DNA of 18,571 bases, taken from assembly GCA_023457475.1 (NCBI GenBank), contig JAEWLO010000231.1, positions 1 to 18,571 of the forward strand, read 5' to 3'. The position numbers were made by a program, and so were the translations under genes. Below, piece by piece: positions 1 to 7,377 of the stretch (position 1 is the first letter of the stretch; each line of letters opens with the position of its first letter). A model generated the notes under the pieces. That model saw only the letters and a list, made by a program, of their open reading frames with translations, was not told the origin of the DNA and made no database searches. The DNA is from Pseudomonadota bacterium (lineage in GTDB: Bacteria > Pseudomonadota > Gammaproteobacteria > Xanthomonadales > Xanthomonadaceae).

Positions 1-1361
1 ATGTGCACCAGCAGCTGGATGAAGGTGAAGCCGACAATATCCCTCGCCTTCAGTCCCAGCACACCCAGCAACGCCAGCATCCAGAAGGGGTTGATCAGGT
101 TGGGCAGGGCTTCGGCGGCGTTGTACACCTGCACGGCCCAGCCCAGATGCGCATGCAGTTCATTGGCGGCCTGCATCACGTAGGGCGCTTCAATGATCCA
201 TTTACCGCCGCCGGAAGGCACGAAGAAGCCCAGCACGGCCGAATACACCCCCATCACCAGCGCGAACGTATCGGTGGTGGCGATGTGCACGAACACACTG
301 GAGAGGCGGTGGGCCAGCGTTTCCCCACCGCTGCCCGCCGCGTGGGTCAGGATCATGGCGATGCCGCCGTAAAGCGGGAACTGGATCAGCACACCGGTGG
401 TACTGGGTACGGCCTTGGCCACCGCATTGAGGAAGCTGCGCGGACGCCAGTGCAGCAACAGGCCCAGCGAGATGAAGAGGAAGTTGTAGGTGTTGAGGTT
501 GGCAATGGCGGTCACCACCGGCTTGCTGGCGAATTCGCTGAACAACCAGCCGAAAGCGAGGAGTGACAGCAGCACGGTCAGCAGCGGGCTGTACTCGAGC
601 CATTCGCCGGCGCGCGTGCGTGCGGCCAGCGGCTCCGGTTCCGCCTGCGCGGCCCCTTCGAAGTCGCTTGCGGTGCGTGCGGTGGCCGGGCCCGGCGCGG
701 TCATCCAGGCGATGATCAGCGAGACCACGATCAGCGCGGCGGTCAGTGCGATCGACTGCCACAGGAAGATGGTTTCGGTGAAAGGCAGCACACCGGTGAT
801 CTCCACCAGCCCCGGCGGCATGCTGGCGGGATTGGCCTGCAGCTGCGCGGCAGAGGAACTCAGGCCCATGGCCCAGACGGCACCCAGACCGAGGTAGGCC
901 GACGCGCCCGCGGCGCGGTAGTCCATGCGCAGTTCTTCGCGGCGTGCCAGTGCACGGACCAGCAGCCCGCCGAACACGAGCGAGAAGCCCCAGCTGAGCA
1001 GCGACGCCAGCATGCTCACCAGTCCCACGTACACCACCGCACCGCGACCGGTGCGCGGTACGCGCGCCAGCAGGTCGATGAAGCGGGCCACCACCGGCGC
1101 GGTGGCCACCGCATACCCGCCGATGACGACGAAGGCCATCTGCATGGTGAAGGGGATCAGGCTCCAGAAGCCGTCGCCGAACGCCTTGGCGGTGGCCTGC
1201 GGGCTGGCTCCGAACCCCATGGCAGCCACCGCGACGATCACCACGCCGAGCACCGCGAACACGTAGGCGTCGGGGAACCACTTTTCCGCCCACGCCGCCG
1301 AGCGCAGCGCCGCGCGCGCCATCCAGCCGTCCTGTACCGCCGCCGATGCCGTGTTGGCCAT
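1..1361 (-). CDS. atoE: Short-chain fatty acid transporter (AtoE/SCFA_trans family), C-terminus cut by window edge
   Basis: About 453 residues are visible, reading from ATG at 1361 to the window edge; the family is usually about 440-470 residues, so little is missing. The protein is very hydrophobic with many membrane segments. The N-terminal part has the family layout: a short amphipathic stretch, FPDAYVF entering the first membrane helix, GFWSLIPFTMQMAF, LSWGFSLVFGGLL, and a glycine-rich AMGLSSSAAQLQ segment. The family (named for E. coli AtoE) imports short-chain fatty acids such as butyrate through the inner membrane. The start is supported by a GGGAGGG ribosome site at 1368-1374 just upstream and by a fitting promoter at 1390-1418. 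No ato catabolic genes are seen beside it; ubiA lies upstream in the same orientation, 80 bp away. The family call is firm; the substrate is by family only. Confidence 0.88.
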   Translation of the reverse strand, partial: MANTASAAVQDGWMARAALRSAAWAEKWFPDAYVFAVLGVVIVAVAAMGFGASPQATAKAFGDGFWSLIPFTMQMAFVVIGGYAVATAPVVARFIDLLARVPRTGRGAVVYVGLVSMLASLLSWGFSLVFGGLLVRALARREELRMDYRAAGASAYLGLGAVWAMGLSSSAAQLQANPASMPPGLVEITGVLPFTETIFLWQSIALTAALIVVSLIIAWMTAPGPATARTASDFEGAAQAEPEPLAARTRAGEWLEYSPLLTVLLSLLAFGWLFSEFASKPVVTAIANLNTYNFLFISLGLLLHWRPRSFLNAVAKAVPSTTGVLIQFPLYGGIAMILTHAAGSGGETLAHRLSSVFVHIATTDTFALVMGVYSAVLGFFVPSGGGKWIIEAPYVMQAANELHAHLGWAVQVYNAAEALPNLINPFWMLALLGVLGLKARDIVGFTFIQLLVH

Positions 1362-1385
1362 GCCCTACCCTCCCAGGTTCGATAT

Positions 1386-1418
1386 CCGGATTCTCGCGGC
1401 GGGGCCCCGGATTGTCAG
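1386..1418 (-). promoter_or_regulatory. Putative sigma-70 promoter of the fatty acid transporter gene, with a repeated CCGGATT box
   Basis: On the minus strand, CTGACA (1413-1418) and GAGAAT (1390-1395) are separated by 17 bp, matching the -35 and -10 consensus at 5/6 and 4/6 positions. The predicted start near 1383 leaves a leader of about 22 nt containing the ribosome site. CCGGATT occurs twice (1386-1392 and 1407-1413), 21 bp apart start to start, about two helical turns, overlapping both promoter boxes. Between them lies the palindrome CGGGGCCCCG (1400-1409). The geometry suits a regulator binding on one DNA face, but no regulator can be named. Confidence 0.4.
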
Positions 1419-1440
1419 TAACCCATTGGTCGGGTCGCGG

Positions 1441-2334
1441 TCAGGCCCGGGCCAGCGCGAGCGCGATGCCGGCGAACACCACTGCGCCGACCCAGTTGTT
1501 GTGCAGGAACGCCTTGAAGCAGCGGTCGCGGTCACGGTGCCAGCACAGATGGAACTGGTAGACGATGAGCAGTGCGGCGACCGCCAGGCCGGCCCAGTAA
1601 GCCCACCCCAGCCCGCCGCGCAGGCCGACCAGGGCCAGGGTGCCGAGGAACAGCGCGTACAGGATGCCCTGGATCACCAGGTCCAGGTCGCCGAACAGGA
1701 TGGCGGTGGAGTGCGAGCCCATCTTGAGGTCGTCGTCGCGATCGACCATGGCGTACCAGGTGTCATACGCGGTGGACCACAGGATGTTGGCCCCGTACAG
1801 CAGCCAGCCGATGACAGGCACTTCGCCCTGCACCGCGGCGAACGCCATCGGAATGCCCCAGCCGAAGGCCAAGCCGAGGTACACCTGCGGCAGGTGGGTG
1901 TAGCGCTTCAGGTAGGGGTAGCTGGCAGCCAGGAACACGCCGATGAAGCTCATGCCGATGGTCAGCGCGTTCATGCTGAGCACCAGCGCGAACGCCACGA
2001 GCATCAGTCCGGCGAACAGCACCAGCGCCTCGCGACCACTGACCCGGCCACTGGCGAGGGGCCGGTCCCTGGTCCGCTTGACGTGGGGGTCCAGCCAGCG
2101 GTCGGCGTAGTCGTTGATCACGCAACCGGCTGATCGCGTCAACCAGACCCCGGCGGTGAACACGAACAGCGTCCACCAGGGTGGCAGGCCGCCGGCGGCC
2201 AGCCACAATGCCCACCAGGTGGGCCACAGCAGCAGCAGGGTGCCGATGGGACGATCGGCACGCATCAGTTTCCAGTACTGGCCCCAACGCGACGGCGGCG
2301 CGCCGGCGGGGGCATCGAATCGTTCGTAAGCCAT
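1441..2334 (-). CDS. ubiA: 4-hydroxybenzoate polyprenyltransferase UbiA
   Basis: A 297-residue integral membrane prenyltransferase that joins a polyprenyl diphosphate tail (octaprenyl in this group) to 4-hydroxybenzoate, the first membrane step of ubiquinone synthesis. Both Asp-rich, Mg2+/diphosphate-binding motifs are present: NDYADRWLD at residues 74-82, followed by KRTRDRPLASG, and DTWYAMVDRDDD at 191-202, followed by KMGSHSTAILFG. These match E. coli UbiA closely, and the length is normal. An upstream ATG at 2388 would add 18 Pro/Gly-rich residues that do not resemble the family, so I chose the ATG at 2334 (MAYERFDAP). No strong Shine-Dalgarno sequence is seen. No ubiC or other ubiquinone gene is adjacent. 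Confidence 0.95.
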   Translation of the reverse strand: MAYERFDAPAGAPPSRWGQYWKLMRADRPIGTLLLLWPTWWALWLAAGGLPPWWTLFVFTAGVWLTRSAGCVINDYADRWLDPHVKRTRDRPLASGRVSGREALVLFAGLMLVAFALVLSMNALTIGMSFIGVFLAASYPYLKRYTHLPQVYLGLAFGWGIPMAFAAVQGEVPVIGWLLYGANILWSTAYDTWYAMVDRDDDLKMGSHSTAILFGDLDLVIQGILYALFLGTLALVGLRGGLGWAYWAGLAVAALLIVYQFHLCWHRDRDRCFKAFLHNNWVGAVVFAGIALALARA

Positions 2335-2399
2335 GCCCACAAGGATACCGCCCCGGCCCGGCTGCCGGCTGGCTGGAAGGCCTGTCATTCACGGGGGGG

Positions 2400-2428
2400 A
2401 AGACCTGCGCCGCGTTTACGGATAGAAT
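2400..2428 (+). promoter_or_regulatory. Putative promoter of tRNA-Arg
   Basis: TAGAAT at 2423-2428 matches the -10 consensus at 5/6 positions. The hexamer 17 bp upstream (AAGACC, 2400-2405) is a poor -35 (3/6). It lies about 70 bp before the tRNA in the 165-bp gap after the ubiA start, the only non-coding stretch upstream of it. The -10 box is reasonable; the -35 is weak. Confidence 0.3.
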
Positions 2429-2499
2429 GCCCCTCCCGCACCGCCTCATGGCGCTGCGATGCCCGCCCCGGACCGCCGGTGGCGCGGCGGTTCTACAAC

Positions 2500-2576
2500 G
2501 CGCCCGTAGCTCAGCCGGATAGAGTAGTGGCTTCCGAAGCCATTGGTCGGGGGTTCGAATCCCTCCGGGCGCGCCA
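2500..2576 (+). tRNA. tRNA-Arg, anticodon CCG, with encoded CCA
   Basis: The cloverleaf folds by eye. The acceptor stem pairs GCGCCCG (2500-2506) with CGGGCGC (2566-2572). The D stem GCTC/GAGT closes on a loop with AGCCGGATA. The anticodon stem pairs GTGGC (2527-2531) with GCCAT (2539-2543) around TTCCGAA, giving anticodon CCG at 2534-2536 (reads CGG, arginine). The T arm is GGGGG-TTCGAAT-CCCTC (2549-2565). Discriminator G is at 2573 and CCA is genomically encoded at 2574-2576. Total 77 nt. The gene lies at the left edge of the sugar-catabolic island; no integrase and no second copy of its 3' end was seen. Confidence 0.97.
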
Positions 2577-2594
2577 TTTTCCCGCACGCGCAGG

Positions 2595-2613
2595 GGACAC
2601 GCCATGCGTGTCC
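2595..2613. terminator. Stem-loop between tRNA-Arg and the convergent GH109 gene
   Basis: GGACACG (2595-2601) and CGTGTCC (2607-2613) form a perfect 7-bp stem with loop CCATG. It is the only clear hairpin in the 55-bp gap between the tRNA end and the stop codon of the gene coming from the other strand, so it may end transcription from one or both sides. There is no U-run directly after it on either strand. It also resembles the short 'ACGCCATGCGT' intergenic palindromes common in Stenotrophomonas-like genomes, so it may simply be one of those. Confidence 0.35.
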
Positions 2614-2631
2614 ACGCGGTGCCGGCCCCGT

Positions 2632-3987
2632 TCAATACGTCCCGTCGAACGCGAACATCGGTTTGCGCTGCTTCCACAGCCCGGCAGTGAAGTCCGGGAA
2701 CTCCAGCGTCTGGAAGCGGTTGGCGATGGACTGCTCGGAGAGTGGCGTGATCGCGCTCCAGGTAACCGCGTCGTAGATGTCGATCGGCATCGGTGCCTTC
2801 GCCTTCAGCGCTTCCACGAATGCGTGGATCACGAACCAGTCCATGCCGCCGTGGCCTGCGCTTGCTGCGGTGGCGGCATGCGCCTTCCACAGCGGGTGCT
2901 CGTACTGGTCCTGGTAGGCCTGGAAGTCTTCCCACTTGTGCGGTGGGCTGCGGCCTTCGATATGGATGGACTGGTTGAGGTCCATCCACAGCCCCTTGGT
3001 GCCCTGCACGCGGAACCCGAGCGAGTATGGGCGCGGCAGCGAGGTGTCGTGCTGCAGGATGATGGTTTCGCCGTTTTCGCAGGCCAGCGTCGTGGTGACC
3101 ACGTCACCCAGCTTGAAGTTCACCTGGGTGCTCGGGTGGGTGGTGCCGCCACTCTTGGCCACGGTGTAGTTGTGCAGCCCGCGTGCCTTGGTCGCGAAGG
3201 CATTGATATGCGTGAAGCGGTTGCCGCGGTTGATGCCGGTGTACATCGCGCAGGGGCCGATGCCGTGGCTGGGGTAGAGCTCGCCATTGCGGTCCACTGA
3301 ATGCTGGGTGCGCCAGCGCGCTTCCGACCAGCCCTTTGGGCCGAACTCCACACCACTGTCATAGGGCTGGCTGGGGTCGCCCGAGTTGAACTTCACCCCG
3401 CGCAGATCGTGCTGATAGCCGCCCTGCAGATGGATCAGTTCGCCGAACAGGCCTTCGCGCACCATCTGCAGTGCCGCCATGACGTCGCGCCGGTAGCAGA
3501 CGTTCTCCAGCAGCATGTACGGCGTGCCGGTGCTCAGCTGGGTCTTGAGCACGTCCCAGTGGTCCTGCAGGGTGACGCCGGCCACCACTTCGCAGCCCAC
3601 CGCCACCTTGGCCTGCATGGCGGCGATGGCCATCGGCGCGTGGTACTGCCATGGCGTGGCGATCACCACGCCGTCCAGCCCACGCTGTTCGATCAGGCGC
3701 TTCCAGGCATTGACGTCGCCGTCCTGCCCATACGCGGTGGGTGCCGGCTTGCCGGCCTTGGCCACCATCTCCAGGCCACGCTTGAGCATGATCGGCTCGA
3801 TGTCGCAGAGCGCGACCACCTCGACATCGTCTCGGCGTACCAGCTCCTTGAGCAGCACCTGGCCCCGCATACCCGTTCCGATCAGCCCCAGCTTCAACTT
3901 GCGCGCCTTCGCCCAGGCGGGGGTCTCCGGCAACAGACTGGTGGCGGCAAGCGCGGCGCTGGCCGCGATGAATTCCCTACGCTTCAT
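2632..3987 (-). CDS. Tat-exported NAD-dependent glycosidase, GH109 (alpha-N-acetylgalactosaminidase), Gfo/Idh/MocA fold
   Basis: 451 residues, close to characterised GH109 enzymes (about 440). These cleave terminal alpha-linked GalNAc, for example from blood-group A or O-glycan cores, using a tightly bound NAD through an oxidation-elimination mechanism. Residues 1-27 are a Tat-type signal (MKRREFIAAS, then a hydrophobic Ala/Leu run), as expected for export with folded cofactor. The Rossmann motif is GLIGTGMRG (34-42); CEVVAG (132-137), ENVCYRRD (161-168) and GELYPSHGIGP (235-245) fit the family's active-site segments, with Glu133, Tyr165, Tyr238 and His241 the likely key residues. GGAG upstream of ATG 3987 supports the start. 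It follows the TonB receptor gene by 24 bp, so the two are probably one operon. GH109 rather than a generic MocA oxidoreductase is favoured by these motifs; exact linkage preference is inferred. Confidence 0.88.
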   Translation of the reverse strand: MKRREFIAASAALAATSLLPETPAWAKARKLKLGLIGTGMRGQVLLKELVRRDDVEVVALCDIEPIMLKRGLEMVAKAGKPAPTAYGQDGDVNAWKRLIEQRGLDGVVIATPWQYHAPMAIAAMQAKVAVGCEVVAGVTLQDHWDVLKTQLSTGTPYMLLENVCYRRDVMAALQMVREGLFGELIHLQGGYQHDLRGVKFNSGDPSQPYDSGVEFGPKGWSEARWRTQHSVDRNGELYPSHGIGPCAMYTGINRGNRFTHINAFATKARGLHNYTVAKSGGTTHPSTQVNFKLGDVVTTTLACENGETIILQHDTSLPRPYSLGFRVQGTKGLWMDLNQSIHIEGRSPPHKWEDFQAYQDQYEHPLWKAHAATAASAGHGGMDWFVIHAFVEALKAKAPMPIDIYDAVTWSAITPLSEQSIANRFQTLEFPDFTAGLWKQRKPMFAFDGTY

Positions 3988-4011
3988 GAAACGTTACTCC
4001 GCTTGGAAGGG

Positions 4012-6999
4012 TCAGAACCGGTAACCCAGCTGCAGACTGTAGCTGCGGCCCAGGATGCTGGCATAGTCACTGGAGTCACCCAGGAAACTGTTGGGGTCGT
4101 AGAACGGCAGGCGATCGAACAGGTTCTTGACGGTTACCCCTACCGTCCAGTGATCATCGGGTCGCCAGACGGTGCCGAGGTTGGCGGTCCACCATGAGGG
4201 AACGCCGTCGCATTGCGCGGGGTTTACCGGCAGCGAGCCTGCGGTGCAGGTTTCCGGGTTGTTACGGACCCCGTCTTCCCACTCCCATGCCCACTTCGTT
4301 CCACCGATGTAGTTGATGAAGAAGCTGGTGGTGAACGCGCCGTAGTTCCAGTCCGCATTCAACGTCGCACGCAGTCGCGGGTTGCTGTAATAGCCGATGG
4401 TGTTGCCGTAGTACCAACCATACTCTTCATCTATGTAGCCCTGCTTGCGCCGGGCGATGGTGGCGGCCACCCCGAGGCTGAGCGTGCCGTAGTTCCCCAG
4501 GCTGAAGCGGCTGCGGGCGTCGATGTCGAAGCCATCCACCAGGGTGCGGCCCTGGTTCTTGTACTGACCGGTAACGCTGGCGACATTGCCCACGCTGTAA
4601 CCAGGAAGCGTACCAGGGCATGTCACGCCGCTCGCCGGGTCGGCGCACATCGCGGCCAGGGCCGCCACATTGGCACGGTCGGTTTCGCTGATCGCGTTCC
4701 GGGTGAGCAGCAGGATGTCTTCGGGCTTGCTGAAATCGGGTGCGGCGATTTCATTGCGACGGTAGATGAACCAGTAGTCGGCGGAGATCGACATCCAGCT
4801 CGCAGGTTCATACACAAAGCCCAGCGTGGATATCTTTGCCTTCTCCGGCTTGAGGTCCTGGTTGGGCTGGGTCATGCGTGCCACGGTACGACTGCAATCG
4901 GTGTTGAGCAGGCTGTTGCCCAGATCCACATCGCCCGCGCGAGCAGACTGGCGCAGCAGGTTGGCGATGGCATTGGTCTCGTCGCAGCGCACCTCGTCCT
5001 CGAAACCACCCAGCTGGGCGAACACGCCTCCGGTGCCGGCTTCGGCCAGGCTGGGAGCACGGAAGCCTTCGGAATAGGTGCCGCGCAGCAGCAGTTGCGG
5101 CAGCACCTGATACTTCAGGCCGATCTTCGGCGCAAGGTTGGCGCTGAAGTTGGGGTACTTGTCGACGCGCAGGGCAGCGTCCAGCTCCAGCTTTTCGGTC
5201 AGTGGCGCCACGGTTTCGGCGAACACCGCATAGGTGTTGCGCTTGCCGTCGAACCACGAGCCGCCCTGCTGGGTGATCAGTCCGTTGGCCGCGTCGGCGT
5301 TGCCTGGCGTGTAGAAGGTCTCGCGGCTGGCATTGAAGCCGAACGCAGCCCGCATCTCGCCAGCCGGCAGAGTGAACAACGGACCTTCGATCTTGCCGTC
5401 CAAGGTGTGCAGTCGCGTCCAGGACTGGATGTCGAATGTTGGGAACGCTTCGCGGATGAGCGCGGCGTTGGCTTCGTTGATCACCCCGAACTGGTAGGCC
5501 GGATTGTCGGAAATGATGACGCGGCCAGTGGCCGGGTCGATGCTGTAAGGACCGAAGGCGCGCTCGAAGCCAGGCAGGTTCACGTTGATGGTCTGGTAGG
5601 TCACCGAGTGGGTCCCGGCCGTGGCGAATGCGGTTTCCCAGTTCCAGTCTTCGCCGAGGCTGCCGCGCAGGCCGGCGAGCACGCGGTAACTCTGGTCGGT
5701 GTTGCGCTGGCCGAAGTGGCTGTCGCCCACATCCTGCAGCAGGTAGTTGAGGCCCACCACGCCCCCCATCAGCGCTTTCAGGTCGGGGCTGGCGTTGTTG
5801 TAGACATTGTTCGGGCCGAGGAACGGCGTCCGGAACTGATTCACCGTGGTGCCGGTATTGCGGGAGAACCAACTGGTGGGATTGCCTGTCGTGGTGTTGT
5901 ACCCGTTCGGAGTACCCGCGTTTCCACGGAGATCGATGTCAGTGTAGGTCGCTTCGGCAAATGCCTCGGTGCGTTCGCCGAGCAGGACGTGTGCATTGAC
6001 ATAGGCCGTCCTGCGCTCGGATTCAGACCCGTCGATTTCGCGGTTCATCCAGGTCTCCCAGACGCATCGCGTGCCGGCGGCTTCCGTGATCGGGGTGGTG
6101 CAACCCGGTGCCGCCTCCTGACGGCGCGCGCCGGTGAGCGGGTCGAACGCGAAGTAGGTGCCCGGATTGAACTCGCCCGGCCGGCTGCCCACGCCCAGGC
6201 GCAGATTGGTGAGGTAGTTTGGGTTGTTGACGTAGTACTGCGACGGCCGCTTGTTGTAGGTGTCGCCGAGTGGGATCGCATCACGCTTGTACAGGTTCAC
6301 GCTGGCGTAGACGTTGTAGCGGTCGACATCGAGGTCACCGAAGCCGGCGGTGATGCTGGCCTGCTGTTCGCCATACGAATCGATGCGCGAGGAGCGGTCG
6401 GCAGTGACGCTCACTTCGGCACCGGTGTAATCACGCTTGGTGATCACGTTGATCACGCCGGCCACCGCGTCGGTGCCGTACACGGCCGACGCGCCGTCGG
6501 TCAGCACTTCCATGCGTTCGATGGCCGCCGCCGGAATGGCGTCGATGTTGACGAACTGGGTCTGGAAGCCAGCCGGTGCCCCGTAATAGGAGAGGCGGCG
6601 GCCATTGAGCAGCACCAGCGTGCCCTGCGCGCCCAGCCCGCGCAGGTTGGCCTGGGAGGCACCGTCGGAGCCGGTGAACAGCGAGCGGGAATCCTGCTGT
6701 GCCGGTCGTGCGGCCGGCAGGTTGTCCAGCACCTGCAGCAGGGTGCGCGCCCCCATGTTCTCGATGTCCTGTTTGCTGATCACCTGCACCGGCGAACTGG
6801 TTTCCACGTCCGAGCGACGGATGTTGGAACCGGTGACCTGCACCCGCGCCAGCTCGGTGGCGTGGGTGTCCGGCGGGGAGGCGGTGTCGGTGTCGGTGCG
6901 CTGCGCGAAGGCGGGCAGTGCGGCGGTGAGGGCAAGGCCCAGGGCAAGCGACAGGGGTGTGGCGGGGATGCAGCGTTGGCGATGGCGTACGTTCAACAT
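4012..6999 (-). CDS. TonB-dependent outer-membrane receptor, probable glycan/GalNAc importer
   Basis: 995 residues. Residues 1-32 are a Sec signal peptide ending ALPAFA. A likely TonB box and plug start follow at about 50-60 (ELARVQVTGSNIRR), then the plug domain with SPVQVISKQDIENMG and ALYGTDAVAG-type sequence (here ASAVYGTDAVAGVINV), and a long beta-barrel ending in an aromatic strand, YSLQLGYRF, with C-terminal Phe as required for outer-membrane insertion. No N-terminal STN signalling domain is present, so it is a transporter, not a transducer. The frame stays open to 7257, but the ATG at 6999 has GAGGAG at 5 nt and begins the signal peptide. It is transcribed with the GH109 gene and divergent from the amino-sugar catabolic genes, so its cargo is probably a GalNAc-containing glycan; that is contextual inference. 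Xanthomonads are known for such receptors in carbohydrate-uptake loci. Confidence 0.9.
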   Translation of the reverse strand: MLNVRHRQRCIPATPLSLALGLALTAALPAFAQRTDTDTASPPDTHATELARVQVTGSNIRRSDVETSSPVQVISKQDIENMGARTLLQVLDNLPAARPAQQDSRSLFTGSDGASQANLRGLGAQGTLVLLNGRRLSYYGAPAGFQTQFVNIDAIPAAAIERMEVLTDGASAVYGTDAVAGVINVITKRDYTGAEVSVTADRSSRIDSYGEQQASITAGFGDLDVDRYNVYASVNLYKRDAIPLGDTYNKRPSQYYVNNPNYLTNLRLGVGSRPGEFNPGTYFAFDPLTGARRQEAAPGCTTPITEAAGTRCVWETWMNREIDGSESERRTAYVNAHVLLGERTEAFAEATYTDIDLRGNAGTPNGYNTTTGNPTSWFSRNTGTTVNQFRTPFLGPNNVYNNASPDLKALMGGVVGLNYLLQDVGDSHFGQRNTDQSYRVLAGLRGSLGEDWNWETAFATAGTHSVTYQTINVNLPGFERAFGPYSIDPATGRVIISDNPAYQFGVINEANAALIREAFPTFDIQSWTRLHTLDGKIEGPLFTLPAGEMRAAFGFNASRETFYTPGNADAANGLITQQGGSWFDGKRNTYAVFAETVAPLTEKLELDAALRVDKYPNFSANLAPKIGLKYQVLPQLLLRGTYSEGFRAPSLAEAGTGGVFAQLGGFEDEVRCDETNAIANLLRQSARAGDVDLGNSLLNTDCSRTVARMTQPNQDLKPEKAKISTLGFVYEPASWMSISADYWFIYRRNEIAAPDFSKPEDILLLTRNAISETDRANVAALAAMCADPASGVTCPGTLPGYSVGNVASVTGQYKNQGRTLVDGFDIDARSRFSLGNYGTLSLGVAATIARRKQGYIDEEYGWYYGNTIGYYSNPRLRATLNADWNYGAFTTSFFINYIGGTKWAWEWEDGVRNNPETCTAGSLPVNPAQCDGVPSWWTANLGTVWRPDDHWTVGVTVKNLFDRLPFYDPNSFLGDSSDYASILGRSYSLQLGYRF

Positions 7000-7170
7000 C
7001 TTGGCTCCTCGTGCTGTCCGCAGCGTGGGGCTGCCTGGAAGGGTTTCTGGCAACAGTTGCCCACACCGCGCGGCCAACAGGCCGCAGACGCGGATAACGG
7101 GTGAGGCGGATGAAAACGGTGGTGCGGCCGGTGATGTCGACCCTCGTTCGGCAGTGGACCGAACCCCTGC
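7000..7170 (-). promoter_or_regulatory. Structured 5' leader of the TonB receptor mRNA with three stem-loops
   Basis: If transcription starts near 7169, the leader is about 170 nt. It contains three perfect inverted repeats: GTTCGG/CCGAAC with a 7-nt loop (7146-7164), GCGGCC/GGCCGC with a 4-nt loop (7070-7085), and GGCAA/TTGCC with a 3-nt loop (7049-7061). The ribosome site GAGGAG (7005-7010) is outside them. No known riboswitch architecture is recognised. No good independent ORF with a ribosome site is seen here. Confidence 0.4.
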
Positions 7171-7175
7171 GGCCG

Positions 7176-7205
7176 ACTCTAGGGCAGCGTCTTGAAACAT
7201 GTCAA
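7176..7205 (-). promoter_or_regulatory. Putative promoter of the TonB receptor / GH109 operon
   Basis: On the minus strand a perfect TTGACA (7200-7205) is followed after 18 bp by TAGAGT (7176-7181), 4/6 to the -10 consensus. The DNA immediately upstream (7206-7240) is strikingly A/T-rich in this GC-rich window, like an UP element. The CTTTCGATATT half-site at 7238-7248 lies about 33 bp upstream of the -35 box. Confidence 0.5.
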
Positions 7206-7237
7206 CAAATAGAAAGAAAAAGAATAGGAAAATAATG

Positions 7238-7249
7238 AATATCGAAAGA
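7238..7249 (-). promoter_or_regulatory. Operator half-site upstream of the TonB receptor promoter
   Basis: The minus strand reads TCTTTCGATATT, an exact 12-base match to 7314-7325 on the plus strand, which forms the left arm of the large palindrome before the AgaS gene. The two copies face each other across about 65 bp, each oriented toward one divergent operon. The following minus-strand sequence (7207-7237) is a T/C-rich run with further TTTC repeats, a texture reminiscent of binding sites of the DeoR-family regulator AgaR. A single regulator for both arms is the simplest reading. Confidence 0.5.
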
Positions 7250-7312
7250 TGATGCAAAGCACCACTTTCCTATGAGGCTTTACGTGGCTTACGATCCATC
7301 AAACTTTCCCAC

Positions 7313-7341
7313 TTCTTTCGATATTTGACATTTCGAAAGAA
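7313..7341 (+). promoter_or_regulatory. Palindromic operator overlapping the AgaS-operon promoter
   Basis: TTCTTTCGA (7313-7321) and TCGAAAGAA (7333-7341) are perfect 9-bp inverted arms separated by 11 bp, which places their centres about two helical turns apart. The spacer contains a perfect TTGACA box (7325-7330). A -10 candidate 17 bp downstream, GATCGT (7348-7353), is weak. A repressor on the arms would cover the -35 element directly. The likely binder is the DeoR-family protein encoded at 10871-11647. The rest of the gap (7250-7312 and 7354-7377) shows only a loose tandem GGCTT-TACG/GGCTTACG and the AGGA ribosome site. Confidence 0.6.
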
Positions 7342-7377
7342 ACCGAAGATCGTGCTTGTGCCCACCAGGACGACCGC

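Noticed and set aside
2500..2576. Prophage or integrative-element attachment site in tRNA-Arg
   Set aside because: No integrase gene nearby and no second copy of the tRNA 3' end was found by eye in the window.
2632..3987. Annotation as a plain Gfo/Idh/MocA oxidoreductase
   Set aside because: The Tat signal, length, and the ENVCYRRD and GELYPSHGIGP motifs fit GH109 glycosidases better, and the amino-sugar context agrees.
4213..7104. 963-codon open frame on the plus strand opposite the TonB receptor
   Set aside because: It is the antisense shadow of a GC-rich gene; it has no signal, domain or ribosome site, and the opposite strand encodes a complete receptor with signal peptide and C-terminal Phe.
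7000..7257. Upstream in-frame extension of the TonB receptor to an ATG at 7257
   Set aside because: It would put 86 extra residues before a good signal peptide and read through the probable promoter; ATG 6999 has a well-placed GAGGAG.
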